In this document: positions 26,479-34,453 of the stretch, in pieces
How positions within the stretch are numbered: position 1 is the stretch's first letter
How the letters are laid out: every line of letters begins with the position of its first letter
Source of the DNA: Planctomycetota bacterium
Lineage (GTDB): Bacteria > Planctomycetota > Planctomycetia > Gemmatales > Gemmataceae
DNA: 44,528 nt
Assembly: GCA_003669555.1 (NCBI GenBank)
Contig: QWOS01000040.1
Coordinates: 1-44,528, forward strand
Reading direction: 5' to 3'
Notes under the pieces: generated by a model
What the model was told of the DNA's origin: nothing
Seen by the model: only the letters and a program-made list of their open reading frames with translations
Database searches by the model: none
Made by a program: the position numbers and the translations under genes

Positions 26479-27954
26479 TCAGAGCGAAGCGCGACGGGCG
26501 GGCCTGAGTTGATTGACAGCGGAAGGTTCAGCGCAGGCCCCGGCGGTGGGAAGCATCTTGCCCGGGCTACACAAACCACCAGGATTGAAAGCCTGACGCA
26601 CGCGGACCATGGCGGCCAGGTCGTCGGGGGAAAACAGCTTGGACATGAAACTGATTTTTTCCACGCCAATGCCATGCTCCCCGGTGACACTGCCGCCAAA
26701 GGCCAGGCAGGCGTCGAGTATTTCGTGGCTGGCCTCCATCACCCGGCCTACCTGGGCTGGATCACGCTCATCAAACAGCAGGATGGGGTGCAGGTTGCCG
26801 TCGCCAGCATGAAATACATTGGCAATCCTTAGCTGGTATTTTTTGCCGATAGCGGTGATAACTCGCAACATCTCCGGCAGGCGGGTGCGTGGCACCACAC
26901 CATCTTGCGTGCAATAACTGGGGGCCAGCCGCCCCACCGCGCCGAAGGCCTGTTTCCGGCTTTTCCACAAGAGCATACGCTCCGCTTCAGTGTTCGCGCG
27001 GCTCACATGCCGGGCCTTGTTCCGCAGGGCGATGGCCTCGATGCGGGCAGCCTCGCCATCGAGGGCGGCCTCAACCCCGTCGACCTCCATGATGAGCACT
27101 GCGCCTGCATCAAGCGGGAACCCAAAACCGAAGGCCTCCTCCACAGCCCGGAGGATGAGGCTGTCGAGCATTTCCAACGCGGCAGGGACGATGCCGGCAC
27201 CGATGATTTCGGAAATGGTGGCGGTGGCATCGTCCACCGATTCAAACACCCCCAGCAGGGTCCGCACACCCTGAGGATTACGCACCAGCCGCACCCAAAC
27301 CTTGGAGACAATACCAAAAGTCCCCTCGCTACCCACCACCAGCCCCGTAAGATCCAGGCCAGGTGCCTCCTCAACCGGACCACCGATCTGCATGACCCGA
27401 CCATCGGGCAGCACCAGCTCCACGCCTAGAATATGGTTCACTGTCACACCATATTTCAGCGTGTGTGGTCCCCCCGAATTGGTGGCGACATTACCGCCAA
27501 TGGTGCAAGCACCCTGGCTGGAGGGATCAGGCGCATAATGCCAGCCCTGCCCCTTCACCCGGTTGGTCAACCAGGTGTTGATCACGCCAGGCTCCACCAG
27601 GGCGTAGCGATTGCGCAGGTCCACCTCAAGAATGCGCTTCATACGCGCCAGCGAGATGATCACACCGCCACCTACCGGCAGGCAACCGCCCGCCAGACTG
27701 GTACCGGATCCACGCGGCAGAAACGGCACGCACAGTTCGTTGCAAAGCTTGACCACGGCGACGATCTGGGCCGTGTCACGCGGGAAGACCACCACCTCTG
27801 GGCGGTTCTTCTCCATCGTGTAGCCATCGCATTCGTAAACCAGCAATTCAGCCGGCGAGCTAATCAGCCCGTCGGGACCGACGATGAGGGCCAGTCTGGC
27901 CACCAGTTCGCCGCTAGTGCATTGGTCCAGCATTTCGCTTGTGGCGGAAGGCAT
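26479..27954 (-). CDS. glcD: Glycolate oxidase catalytic FAD subunit GlcD
   Basis: The 491-residue protein is an FAD-linked oxidase of the GlcD/D-lactate dehydrogenase type. The FAD domain has 'CVPFLPRGSGTSLAGGCLPV', 'YAPDPSSQGACTIGGNVATN' and 'HTLKYGVTVNHILG'. The C-terminal cap has 'RIANVFHAGDGNLHPILLFD' and 'GGSVTGEHGIGVEKISFMSK', holding the catalytic and metal-binding His residues. It oxidises glycolate (possibly also D-lactate) to the 2-oxo acid. I prefer ATG 27954, which has GGGGA five bases upstream; ATG 27981 is nine codons earlier, without such a site and only 7 nt from the previous stop. Together with glcE and glcF it makes a complete enzyme. Confidence 0.93.
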   Translation of the reverse strand: MPSATSEMLDQCTSGELVARLALIVGPDGLISSPAELLVYECDGYTMEKNRPEVVVFPRDTAQIVAVVKLCNELCVPFLPRGSGTSLAGGCLPVGGGVIISLARMKRILEVDLRNRYALVEPGVINTWLTNRVKGQGWHYAPDPSSQGACTIGGNVATNSGGPHTLKYGVTVNHILGVELVLPDGRVMQIGGPVEEAPGLDLTGLVVGSEGTFGIVSKVWVRLVRNPQGVRTLLGVFESVDDATATISEIIGAGIVPAALEMLDSLILRAVEEAFGFGFPLDAGAVLIMEVDGVEAALDGEAARIEAIALRNKARHVSRANTEAERMLLWKSRKQAFGAVGRLAPSYCTQDGVVPRTRLPEMLRVITAIGKKYQLRIANVFHAGDGNLHPILLFDERDPAQVGRVMEASHEILDACLAFGGSVTGEHGIGVEKISFMSKLFSPDDLAAMVRVRQAFNPGGLCSPGKMLPTAGACAEPSAVNQLRPARRASL

Positions 27955-27988
27955 TGTATCCCCGGGAGTCTTGAGGTTCATTATTGGA

Positions 27989-28525
27989 TCAGTACTGGTA
28001 ACCGCTACGGCGGGTATGCACCCAGGGTTTTTGGTCGGCAGCAGACGGTGGACGCCCCCGCCTCACCTCCCCCACCACTATTTCATGGTCGCCCGCATCG
28101 AAGCGGGTGGTTACCACACATTCCAGACAGGCCAGGGTATCGGGTATATGAGGCGGCGAACCCGGCTCAAGAATTCCACCCACCGCGAGGAACCCTTCGG
28201 GGCCAGGAGGTTGGCCCTTGCCAAAATGCCCAAGCACCTGCTTTTGCCCCTCAGCAAGCACATGCACCGCAAAGTGAGCCCCAGCATGGAGCAACTCACC
28301 CAGGCCACGCCCCTTCCGTACGGCGACACTCACCCGGGGTGGATCGAAGCCGCACTGTTGCACCCAGCTTGCCAGCATGCCCTGGGCATCCGCCCCTTCA
28401 CCGGCGGTAACAATGAACAGGCCACTGGGCATACGGCCCAAAGCGGCTCCAATCGCCTCCCTGGCGGCACTGAGTTCCGCCGGAGGCTGGGTCTGGTTTT
28501 CTGCGCCACCGTTTATCTGGGTCAA
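27989..28525 (-). CDS. Flavin reductase-like FMN-binding protein
   Basis: The 178-residue protein shows the split-barrel FMN-binding fold of the flavin reductase family: 'ALGRMPSGLFIVTAGEG' followed by 'AQGMLASWVQQCGFDPPRVS', 'VAVRKGRG', 'FAVHVLAEGQ' and 'CLECVVTTRFDAGDHEIVVG'. Members reduce flavins with NAD(P)H or act as partner subunits of flavin-dependent enzymes. The start appears to be TTG 28525, with AGGAAG eight bases upstream; I see no in-frame ATG before the conserved region. It sits 19 nt after the thioredoxin-like selenoprotein candidate and just before glcD, so all five genes are probably one operon. Its link to glycolate oxidation is inference. Confidence 0.82.
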   Translation of the reverse strand: MTQINGGAENQTQPPAELSAAREAIGAALGRMPSGLFIVTAGEGADAQGMLASWVQQCGFDPPRVSVAVRKGRGLGELLHAGAHFAVHVLAEGQKQVLGHFGKGQPPGPEGFLAVGGILEPGSPPHIPDTLACLECVVTTRFDAGDHEIVVGEVRRGRPPSAADQKPWVHTRRSGYQY

Positions 28526-28544
28526 GGCAAATCTTCCTGGAAGG

Positions 28545-29042
28545 TTATTTGGTGGCTGTCAGTTTTGTCAGGAGGGCGGGCAATTCGGCATTGGCCTCAT
28601 CGTCGTCAACAAATTTTTTCGCGATCCGCCCATCCTTGTTGAACACAAAAACCGTCGGATAGCTTTCGATCTCCAGCCGATCCATCCAGACTTTCTGGGT
28701 TTCACTGAGCCAGAACTGCGGTCCGGTTACTTTCAACCGCTCAAGGATCTTGCGTGCCTTATCCTGGCTTTTTTCGCGGCCCTCCTCCACATCAATTGTG
28801 GTTTCCACATGGAGAGTCATCACCACTACCCCTTTATCCCGCCATTTTTCCGCCATCTCGACCAGATGGGGCATGGCTTTGATGCAGGGTATTCAGGTGC
28901 GGTGCCAGACATCGACAATCAGCACTTTCCCTTTATGGGCATGCACAGCCCTGGCCAGCTCGGTGAAACGGGCCACCTTCAATTCCAGGGCTTGCTGCTG
29001 CGCCAACAGCGATACCAGCGTACCTGCCACCATCATCAACAT
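28545..29042 (-). CDS. Candidate selenoprotein: secreted TlpA/thioredoxin-like protein with UxxC active site
   Basis: ATG 29042 is preceded by GGAGG seven bases upstream and opens a frame of 165 residues ending at TAA 28547-28545, interrupted only by TGA at codon 50 (28895-28893). Residues 1 to about 17 are a short hydrophobic signal (MLMMVAGTLVSLLAQQQA). 'GKVLIVDVWHRT' is the thioredoxin beta-strand leading to the active site. The next codons read TGA-Ile-Pro-Cys53, so the TGA replaces the first Cys of a CxPC motif. Helix 'IKAMPHLVEMAEKWRDKG' follows, and 'IESYPTVFVFNKDGRI' supplies the cis-Pro (Pro129). A SECIS-like hairpin lies in the right place (separate entry). Read as selenocysteine, the product is an intact extracytoplasmic thiol/selenol oxidoreductase. 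Otherwise it is a pseudogene or carries a base error. A caller that treats TGA as stop would report only a truncated 109-residue ORF from 28874. Confidence 0.78.
28853..28895 (-). promoter_or_regulatory. Bacterial SECIS-like element downstream of the in-frame UGA
   Basis: Reading the minus strand, the UGA (28895-28893) is followed 29 nt later by the apical loop of a perfect 6-bp hairpin: CCAUCU (28869-28864), loop GGUCG (28863-28859), AGAUGG (28858-28853). The loop begins GGUC, the sequence of the classical E. coli fdhF SECIS loop recognised by SelB. The spacing falls in the 16-37 nt window known for bacterial elements. The fold is inside the coding sequence, as expected in bacteria. Confidence 0.7.
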
Positions 29043-29439
29043 GGGAATCCCTCCCTATCCGGGCTCGACCGTCACCATTACAGATTACCTGTCGGAAGCC
29101 CATCAGTCCACAGAATGCACAGCCATTGCATGCCCCCAGCGTTGCCGGAAAGCCTGTCAAATGGCGGAGCCATTGCTTGACCTGAGCTATTGCCCTACCC
29201 GCAGGGCCCTGCCCCCACCACTTCCAGACCATCATGTCCCATTCAAGAGGTTGCCAACGCCAATGCCCATGCACCAAAAACGCCGGATGCCGACAAAAAA
29301 ACGGATTCACTTCGGTAATCCGGGACGGCGCGATCAGCACCGGGGCAATCAGCATCCAACCGAGCAAATCAACTGGTCCCATTTCAAACTATTGGAAAAA
29401 CATCAGAACTTCTGGGCACGAAGCCCGGGTAGCTCGCAA
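29043..29439. other. Region without a confident gene upstream of the selenoprotein candidate
   Basis: These 397 bases separate the end of the chemoreceptor gene from the thioredoxin-like gene. A minus-strand frame from ATG 29373 is open through here (starting 'MGPVDLLGWMLIAPVLIAPS'), but it overlaps the next gene by 110 bases in another frame and I recognise no family. The operon promoter probably lies near 29043-29150. A small dyad, ACAG-N5-CTGT on the minus strand, is present close to the gene, but no clear -35/-10 pair is. Confidence 0.3.
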
Positions 29440-31404
29440 TCACTCGGTGCGAAACCCCCTGACCAGCTCTTCCAGCCTGAGTGAAAGCTGCCGTAGTTCT
29501 TCTGTACCCAGGCTGGCTTTCTGTGCCTGGTCACTGGTATTGCGGGCGGAATCAGCCACACCTGTGATATTGGCTGCTATTTCACCGGTTCCCTTAGCTG
29601 CTTCCGTCACATTCCGCCCGATCTCACGGGTGGTAGCCGCCTGCTCCTCCACCGCTGCAGCAATGGACACCTGGATTTCATTGATGCGTGTAATGATAGC
29701 CTGAATTTTGGTAATGGCAGCTATAGCCTGGCGAGTATCCTCCTGAATAGCATGGATTCTGCCACCTATATCTTCGGTGGCGCGTGCGGTTTCTTTGGCC
29801 AGCTCTTTGACCTCGTTGGCAACCACAGCAAAGCCCTTCCCTACCTCGCCTGCCCGGGCTGCCTCGATGGTGGCATTCAGGGCCAGCAAGTTGGTCTGCT
29901 CGGCAATGCTGGTGATGGTTTTCACCACCCCGCCAATCTTGGATCCACTTTCCCCCAGGCGATTCACCAGAGTTCCTGTTGATTCCGCCAATCCCACAGC
30001 CTCACCCGCCACCCGAGCCGCCTGATGAGCCTGGCTGGCGATTTCACGGATAGTAGCCTCCATCTCCTCCGCGGCGGCAGCCACGCTGCGCACATTGGTA
30101 CTCACTTGCTCGGCGGCGGCCGAAACCATCTGCACCTGAGCCGAGGTTTCCTCGGCATTACTGGCCATGTAGTGCAAGGCACCAGCCTGCTCCTTCACTG
30201 AAATCGCCAACTGGGCTGCCCCCAGGCGAATGGGTGCCACAGCCACCCGCATGCTTCGCACCGCACTATCCAGCGAAGCGGTCATTTCGCGCAGTTCCCC
30301 ATGACCCATCACGCACACCGGATCAGCAAGGTTGCCTTGAGCCAAGGCAACGAGTCGGGAACGACTGGCCGAAATGGGCCCTACCAGGGTAGCGCCAATC
30401 CACCACACCAATCCCAAAGCCAGCACCAGGGCAACAGCGGTGAGTGATACCCCCATTAACCGGACCTTTCCAGACCTGCTAATGCGATTATTCAGGGCCC
30501 CTTCCAGGTTTTGCGAGCATTGGGTGAATCCAGCATGACAAACATCATAAGAGTCAAGAATACGCCTGGCCAAAGTGGTTGTATTGTCGGCTTTTCCGGT
30601 TCTGCGTGCAGCGGTATCTCCCTGGTCGCAGATCCATGAAAGGTCACGACGCAGCGAATCGGACGCCTGGGCCAACCCATCAGCATCCAGAGTCTCACCC
30701 CGAAAACGCAAATCCTCCACCAGGGCCGTCTCCACATCTTTACAAAAACGGACCAGAATATCCTCGCGCAACCGACGGCTGGCAATGCCAAGCTCCAAAG
30801 CTGAACCAGCCTCGCCCTGAGCAAGCAACTGGCCCATGGTGGTCAACCTTTGACAGGCCACAGGCAAGGCCATTACGGCGGCATCCATCAGATAGAAGGT
30901 GTCAAGGTCCGGATCAAGGATCAGCCCTGAAGTATCCGCTATATGCAGGATCTGCTCCAGAATGATTTCCTGGGTTTTGGCGCGCTGGGACGGGTTGGTG
31001 GAACGCCACGCGCGGCGCAATTCCTCCGGATTGGCCCAGGCGCGTTTGCGCGCCCTGAAACCCTCATCGGACAGCTCCAGAACCACCATTTGCTGGACGA
31101 AAATACGGTCCAGCCTGTCCAGGGCCCGCTCGACCGCATCGCTGGCTGAAGCTTTTTCGTTTCCCTCGACACGGAGGGCCTGAAGAACCTCTTGGCGATC
31201 CACGGCGATGAGAGCATCAAACAAGGCGCGCTCGGCCACTATTCCCGCCAGCTCCTTCTGTGCGGACTCGATCTCCTGGCTGACGGAATTCCAGTAAATT
31301 CCCAGCAACACCGCCAGGGGCAAAAGAAAACTGATGGCGATCCACACCAAACGGGCTGCAACCCGTTTGCCCAAAAGAAAATCGGTCCACATCACCTGGG
31401 CCAT
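29440..31404 (-). CDS. Methyl-accepting chemotaxis protein
   Basis: The 654-residue receptor has one membrane helix near residues 18-38 and a second near 314-338 ('[20 protein letters not shown]'), bracketing a periplasmic sensing domain of about 275 mostly helical residues. A HAMP-like segment follows. The signalling hairpin tip '[20 protein letters not shown]' and '[20 protein letters not shown]' is highly conserved and contacts CheA and CheW. No C-terminal CheR-binding pentapeptide is present. I start at ATG 31404, with GGGGGA upstream; an in-frame GTG at 31467 has no such site. It lies 72 nt after cheW in the cheA-cheW-mcp order, so it probably signals through these partners. Ligand unknown. 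Confidence 0.92.
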   Translation of the reverse strand: MAQVMWTDFLLGKRVAARLVWIAISFLLPLAVLLGIYWNSVSQEIESAQKELAGIVAERALFDALIAVDRQEVLQALRVEGNEKASASDAVERALDRLDRIFVQQMVVLELSDEGFRARKRAWANPEELRRAWRSTNPSQRAKTQEIILEQILHIADTSGLILDPDLDTFYLMDAAVMALPVACQRLTTMGQLLAQGEAGSALELGIASRRLREDILVRFCKDVETALVEDLRFRGETLDADGLAQASDSLRRDLSWICDQGDTAARRTGKADNTTTLARRILDSYDVCHAGFTQCSQNLEGALNNRISRSGKVRLMGVSLTAVALVLALGLVWWIGATLVGPISASRSRLVALAQGNLADPVCVMGHGELREMTASLDSAVRSMRVAVAPIRLGAAQLAISVKEQAGALHYMASNAEETSAQVQMVSAAAEQVSTNVRSVAAAAEEMEATIREIASQAHQAARVAGEAVGLAESTGTLVNRLGESGSKIGGVVKTITSIAEQTNLLALNATIEAARAGEVGKGFAVVANEVKELAKETARATEDIGGRIHAIQEDTRQAIAAITKIQAIITRINEIQVSIAAAVEEQAATTREIGRNVTEAAKGTGEIAANITGVADSARNTSDQAQKASLGTEELRQLSLRLEELVRGFRTE

Positions 31405-31476
31405 GGCTAATATCCCCCTTGGTCCTGTCACATGATTCACACTGTCGCACTTTGTTTCAGCCCGCACCTGGGCTAG

Positions 31477-31965
31477 TCAATCAGTCAGGCTGCCAAGGGC
31501 ACCAGCCCCCTCATGGCTGCGCCGGTGCCGGTTATCCCCAAGCAGCCGGAGGGGGTCCAGCACCAGCAACAATCCGCCGGCCGCATCCCAGACACCGATC
31601 AGGGCTTCACGAAGCTGTTCCGGCAGGTTCTCAGGAATCTCGTGCCTGTCACCTGGACTGATTTCCTGAACTTCCTCCAGAGAATCCACCAGAAAACTGA
31701 CCGCCTCGCCGCCCTGCAGGCAAACAACCTGTAACGGCTTGGCCTTGGGATCCGCTGGAGGAAGCCCCAGCCTGCACCTCAAGTCAAATGCGAGCAGTAT
31801 TTGCCCGCGAAGGTTCACTAATCCAAGAACCTGGCGATCAGCAAATGGCACCGGCGTGATCGGCTGCGGCCTGAGCACTTCCTGAACCTGCCGGGCATCG
31901 ACTCCCAGCCGAACACCCCCCAGGCGAAAAACACACACCCTGACCGGAGCTTCGGAACTATCCAT
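31477..31965 (-). CDS. cheW: CheW-like chemotaxis coupling protein
   Basis: The 162-residue product is a single CheW domain: 'VRVCVFRLGGVRLGVDARQV', 'EVLRPQPITPVPFADRQVLG' followed by 'LVNLRGQILLAFDLRCRLGL', then 'VSFLVDSLEEVQEISPGDRH' and 'LIGVWDAAGGLLLVLDP'. CheW bridges receptors and CheA under the membrane. The start is ATG 31965, which has GGAGG at proper spacing and overlaps the cheA stop by eight bases (ATGGATAG), implying coupled translation. The frame continues upstream into cheA, but those codons belong to the other gene. Close placement before the receptor gene supports one signalling array. Confidence 0.92.
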   Translation of the reverse strand: MDSSEAPVRVCVFRLGGVRLGVDARQVQEVLRPQPITPVPFADRQVLGLVNLRGQILLAFDLRCRLGLPPADPKAKPLQVVCLQGGEAVSFLVDSLEEVQEISPGDRHEIPENLPEQLREALIGVWDAAGGLLLVLDPLRLLGDNRHRRSHEGAGALGSLTD

Positions 31966-34153
31966 TCGCCCGCCCTCCGGTAGCCCAAAAAGTGGGATCC
32001 AGCAACTCGACCACACGACCACGCACCAGGGCCACTCCCTCCATGCCAGGACCCGAAGCATCCCCCACCAATTTCCAGGGTTCATCGACAGTATCGATAA
32101 TCCGCCGCACCATCATGCCGCGCAACCCGGCCGGGCACCGATGGACCACCACCGGGATAGACCCCCTGGCCACAGCCTCGCCCTCAAGCCAACCGGATAT
32201 TCCAGAAACACGCCCCGGCAGATCCACCAAGGGCAACACACCCCCGCGGTAGCGGACCAATGGCCCTGCTGAGGTTTGCTCGATGGCCCCCGGCTTGATC
32301 TCCTCCAAACGCTCCACCCGATCCAGCGGGAAGGCATGCTCCCTGCCGGGTATGATTTCCACCAGCAACAACGACCGAAAAGCCTCCTGGCTCTCATGGG
32401 CCTGAGGGACCAAGGGTCCAGATTCGTCCAAACGCCCTCGCAAGCCGGCGTGCGCTGCCAGACCATTGGCATCGAGTATCAGGGCAATCCCCCCATCACC
32501 CAGCAAGGTGGCCCCACCGTAGCCTTGCAGATTCTTGAGAAAAGCAGGCAACGGTTTGACTACGATTTCCTGAGCATCGAGAATACGCCGAACCGCCAGG
32601 GCGAACAGGCTTGATTCGGTTCGCAGTACCACTACCGACAAGCAATCCGCTTCACCTGGAGTTTTTCCAGGGTGGAGCATTTCCGCCAGGTCCAGCAAGG
32701 GCAAAAGCCTGCCGCGAAAACGCAAAAACCTTCCATCCCCCATCGGTTCGACCATGGTGGCGAGTTTTTCCCCCTGGAGTCGCAACAACTCAACGATGCC
32801 AGATTGCGGCAGCGCATAACGCTCTTCCCCGCCGCACGAGACCACCAAAGCATTGAGAATTGCCAGCGTGAGCGGGATACGCATCCGGACAGTGGTTCCC
32901 TGGCCAGGCGTGCTGGTCAGGTCGACCGCCCCCCCCAGCTTCTCGATATTGGTTTTCACCACATCCATGCCAATGCCACGCCCGGATACCTGACTTAAAG
33001 CCGCAGCCGTTGAGAAACCCGGCTGGAAGATCAGGAAGAGAGCCTCGGTATCGTTCAGGCGTGCCGCTTGCTCCTCGGTGAGGAGTTTCTTCTCGACGGC
33101 CTTGGCCCGCAGAAAAACGGGATCAAGCCCTTTGCCGTCGTCAGTCAGCTCAATAATCACCTGGCCAGCCTCGTGACGGGCCGCCAGCCTCACCCGCCCT
33201 TCGATCTTTTTGCCGGCCTTCATACGATCACCCGGGGCTTCAATGCCATGGTCCACCGAATTGCGCACCAGGTGGACCAGGGGATCCTTGATGGCCTCGA
33301 TCAGGGTTTTATCTAGCTCGGTGCTACCCCCTGCCGTCTCCAGCTGGCAGCGTTTCCCCATTTGCTGCGCCAGATCCCGGACCATGCGCGGCAGCCGATT
33401 CCATAAGTTGGAAATCGGATACATCCGCATTTTCATCACCGCCTCTTGCAGCTCGGTGGTCACCTGATTGAGCTGGCGGGAAGCCGCGGCGAGAGCCGGA
33501 TGCTCCATCTGGGAGACTTGCTGCACAATGCGGTTGCGAGCCAGTACCATTTCGCTGGCCAAGGCCATCAACCGGTCGACCAGATCCAGATTGATGCGAA
33601 CCGAAGATTCCCCGCCCATTCGGCCGGACTCCCGGGATTCCTCACCTAATCCAGGCAGGATTGTCTGTCCCGGAGATTCGCCCGCCTGGGAAAGCAGGAT
33701 GGAAAGGACATCGGTAGCAAGATTTCCCGGTTTGGGGGAGGTAGCCACAGGGGGAACCACTACCGCCAGGGCTTCCCGGCGGAGTTCATCGGCCAGGGAA
33801 GCACAGTCGATCGCAGCGGATAAGTCTCCCTGCCCCCGGGCGATGGAGGCGAGCATCTCCCGCAGGGCATCAATCACCAATAACAGCAGGTTCCCGGCCC
33901 GCCGATCAAACAGCCGGTCACCACCGCGCAAGCGAACCAGAAAGGATTCAGCAGCATGGGCCACCTCCTCCAGTTTCGTGAATTGCAGGAAACCTGCAGA
34001 ACCCTTCAAGCTATGGAGAATTCGGAACGCCCCGGCGAGGTTCTCCCGGGTGGGCGAGACAGCCTCGCCTTCGAGAAATATTTTTTCCAGAGCGGCCAGG
34101 TTTTCCTGACCCTCAATAAGGAATTCGTGGATTGCCTCGTCCAGTTCGGCCAT
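31958..34153 (-). CDS. cheA: Chemotaxis histidine kinase CheA with tandem CheW-like domains
   Basis: The 731-residue kinase has an HPt domain with 'FRILHSLKGSAGFLQF' (phosphorylated His47), a linker of roughly 80 residues, and the dimerisation segment from 'VRINLDLVDRLMALASEMVL'. An ATPase domain carries the N box 'HLVRNSVDHGIEAPGD', 'LTDDGKGLDP' and 'SGRGIGMDVVKTNIEKLGG'. A CheW-like domain follows ('LAILNALVVSCGGEERYALP'), then a second similar one ('SLLLVEIIPGREHAFPLDRV'). No P2 domain for CheY/CheB docking is visible. The start is uncertain: ATG 34153 fits the family, while TTG 34171 adds six residues. cheW overlaps its end. No cheY, cheB or cheR is in the window. Confidence 0.92.
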   Translation of the reverse strand: MAELDEAIHEFLIEGQENLAALEKIFLEGEAVSPTRENLAGAFRILHSLKGSAGFLQFTKLEEVAHAAESFLVRLRGGDRLFDRRAGNLLLLVIDALREMLASIARGQGDLSAAIDCASLADELRREALAVVVPPVATSPKPGNLATDVLSILLSQAGESPGQTILPGLGEESRESGRMGGESSVRINLDLVDRLMALASEMVLARNRIVQQVSQMEHPALAAASRQLNQVTTELQEAVMKMRMYPISNLWNRLPRMVRDLAQQMGKRCQLETAGGSTELDKTLIEAIKDPLVHLVRNSVDHGIEAPGDRMKAGKKIEGRVRLAARHEAGQVIIELTDDGKGLDPVFLRAKAVEKKLLTEEQAARLNDTEALFLIFQPGFSTAAALSQVSGRGIGMDVVKTNIEKLGGAVDLTSTPGQGTTVRMRIPLTLAILNALVVSCGGEERYALPQSGIVELLRLQGEKLATMVEPMGDGRFLRFRGRLLPLLDLAEMLHPGKTPGEADCLSVVVLRTESSLFALAVRRILDAQEIVVKPLPAFLKNLQGYGGATLLGDGGIALILDANGLAAHAGLRGRLDESGPLVPQAHESQEAFRSLLLVEIIPGREHAFPLDRVERLEEIKPGAIEQTSAGPLVRYRGGVLPLVDLPGRVSGISGWLEGEAVARGSIPVVVHRCPAGLRGMMVRRIIDTVDEPWKLVGDASGPGMEGVALVRGRVVELLDPTFWATGGRANG

Positions 34154-34453
34154 GGGAAGGAAAACCGCCAATCATGACTCGCACCCGCATCACAAAAGCC
34201 CCCAGAAATCCCAGACTAACAAGAACCGAGTAGAAATTCCGGCAATAAAGCTCTTCCAGCCGGCATTTCATCCCTGGAACCCTGCGCAATTGTTATTTCC
34301 GGCACGACAGATCAGCTTTTACCACTAGAAATCAATCACACACAAAAATTTTCCAGGAACCCACAAAAGAACACCAACAACATACACACCGTACAATTGG
34401 AATTCCAGCACACAGCATACCATATAAAAACATATCCCGCAAAGCAAGCGGCC
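34154..34453. other. AT-rich leader region upstream of the chemotaxis operon
   Basis: No gene is visible in these 300 bases. The plus strand is poor in G and rich in A and C (about 34330-34440), unlike the surrounding coding DNA. It presumably holds the promoter of cheA. Confidence 0.5.
34419..34447 (-). promoter_or_regulatory. Possible sigma-70-type promoter for cheA-cheW-mcp
   Basis: On the minus strand TTGCTT (34447-34442) and TATGGT (34424-34419) are separated by 17 bases inside an AT-rich stretch. Both hexamers deviate from consensus and the leader would be about 260 nt, so this is tentative. Confidence 0.25.

Noticed and set aside
27433-28410. 325-codon open frame antisense to glcD and the flavin reductase gene
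   Set aside because: Opposite strand of two clear genes; low-complexity His/Pro/Gln-rich translation typical of shadow frames.
28545-28874. A 109-residue protein starting at ATG 28874 as the real gene product
   Set aside because: It lacks a ribosome site, starts in the middle of the thioredoxin active-site helix, and leaves the clear signal peptide and beta-strand upstream unexplained. The full frame through the TGA is better supported.
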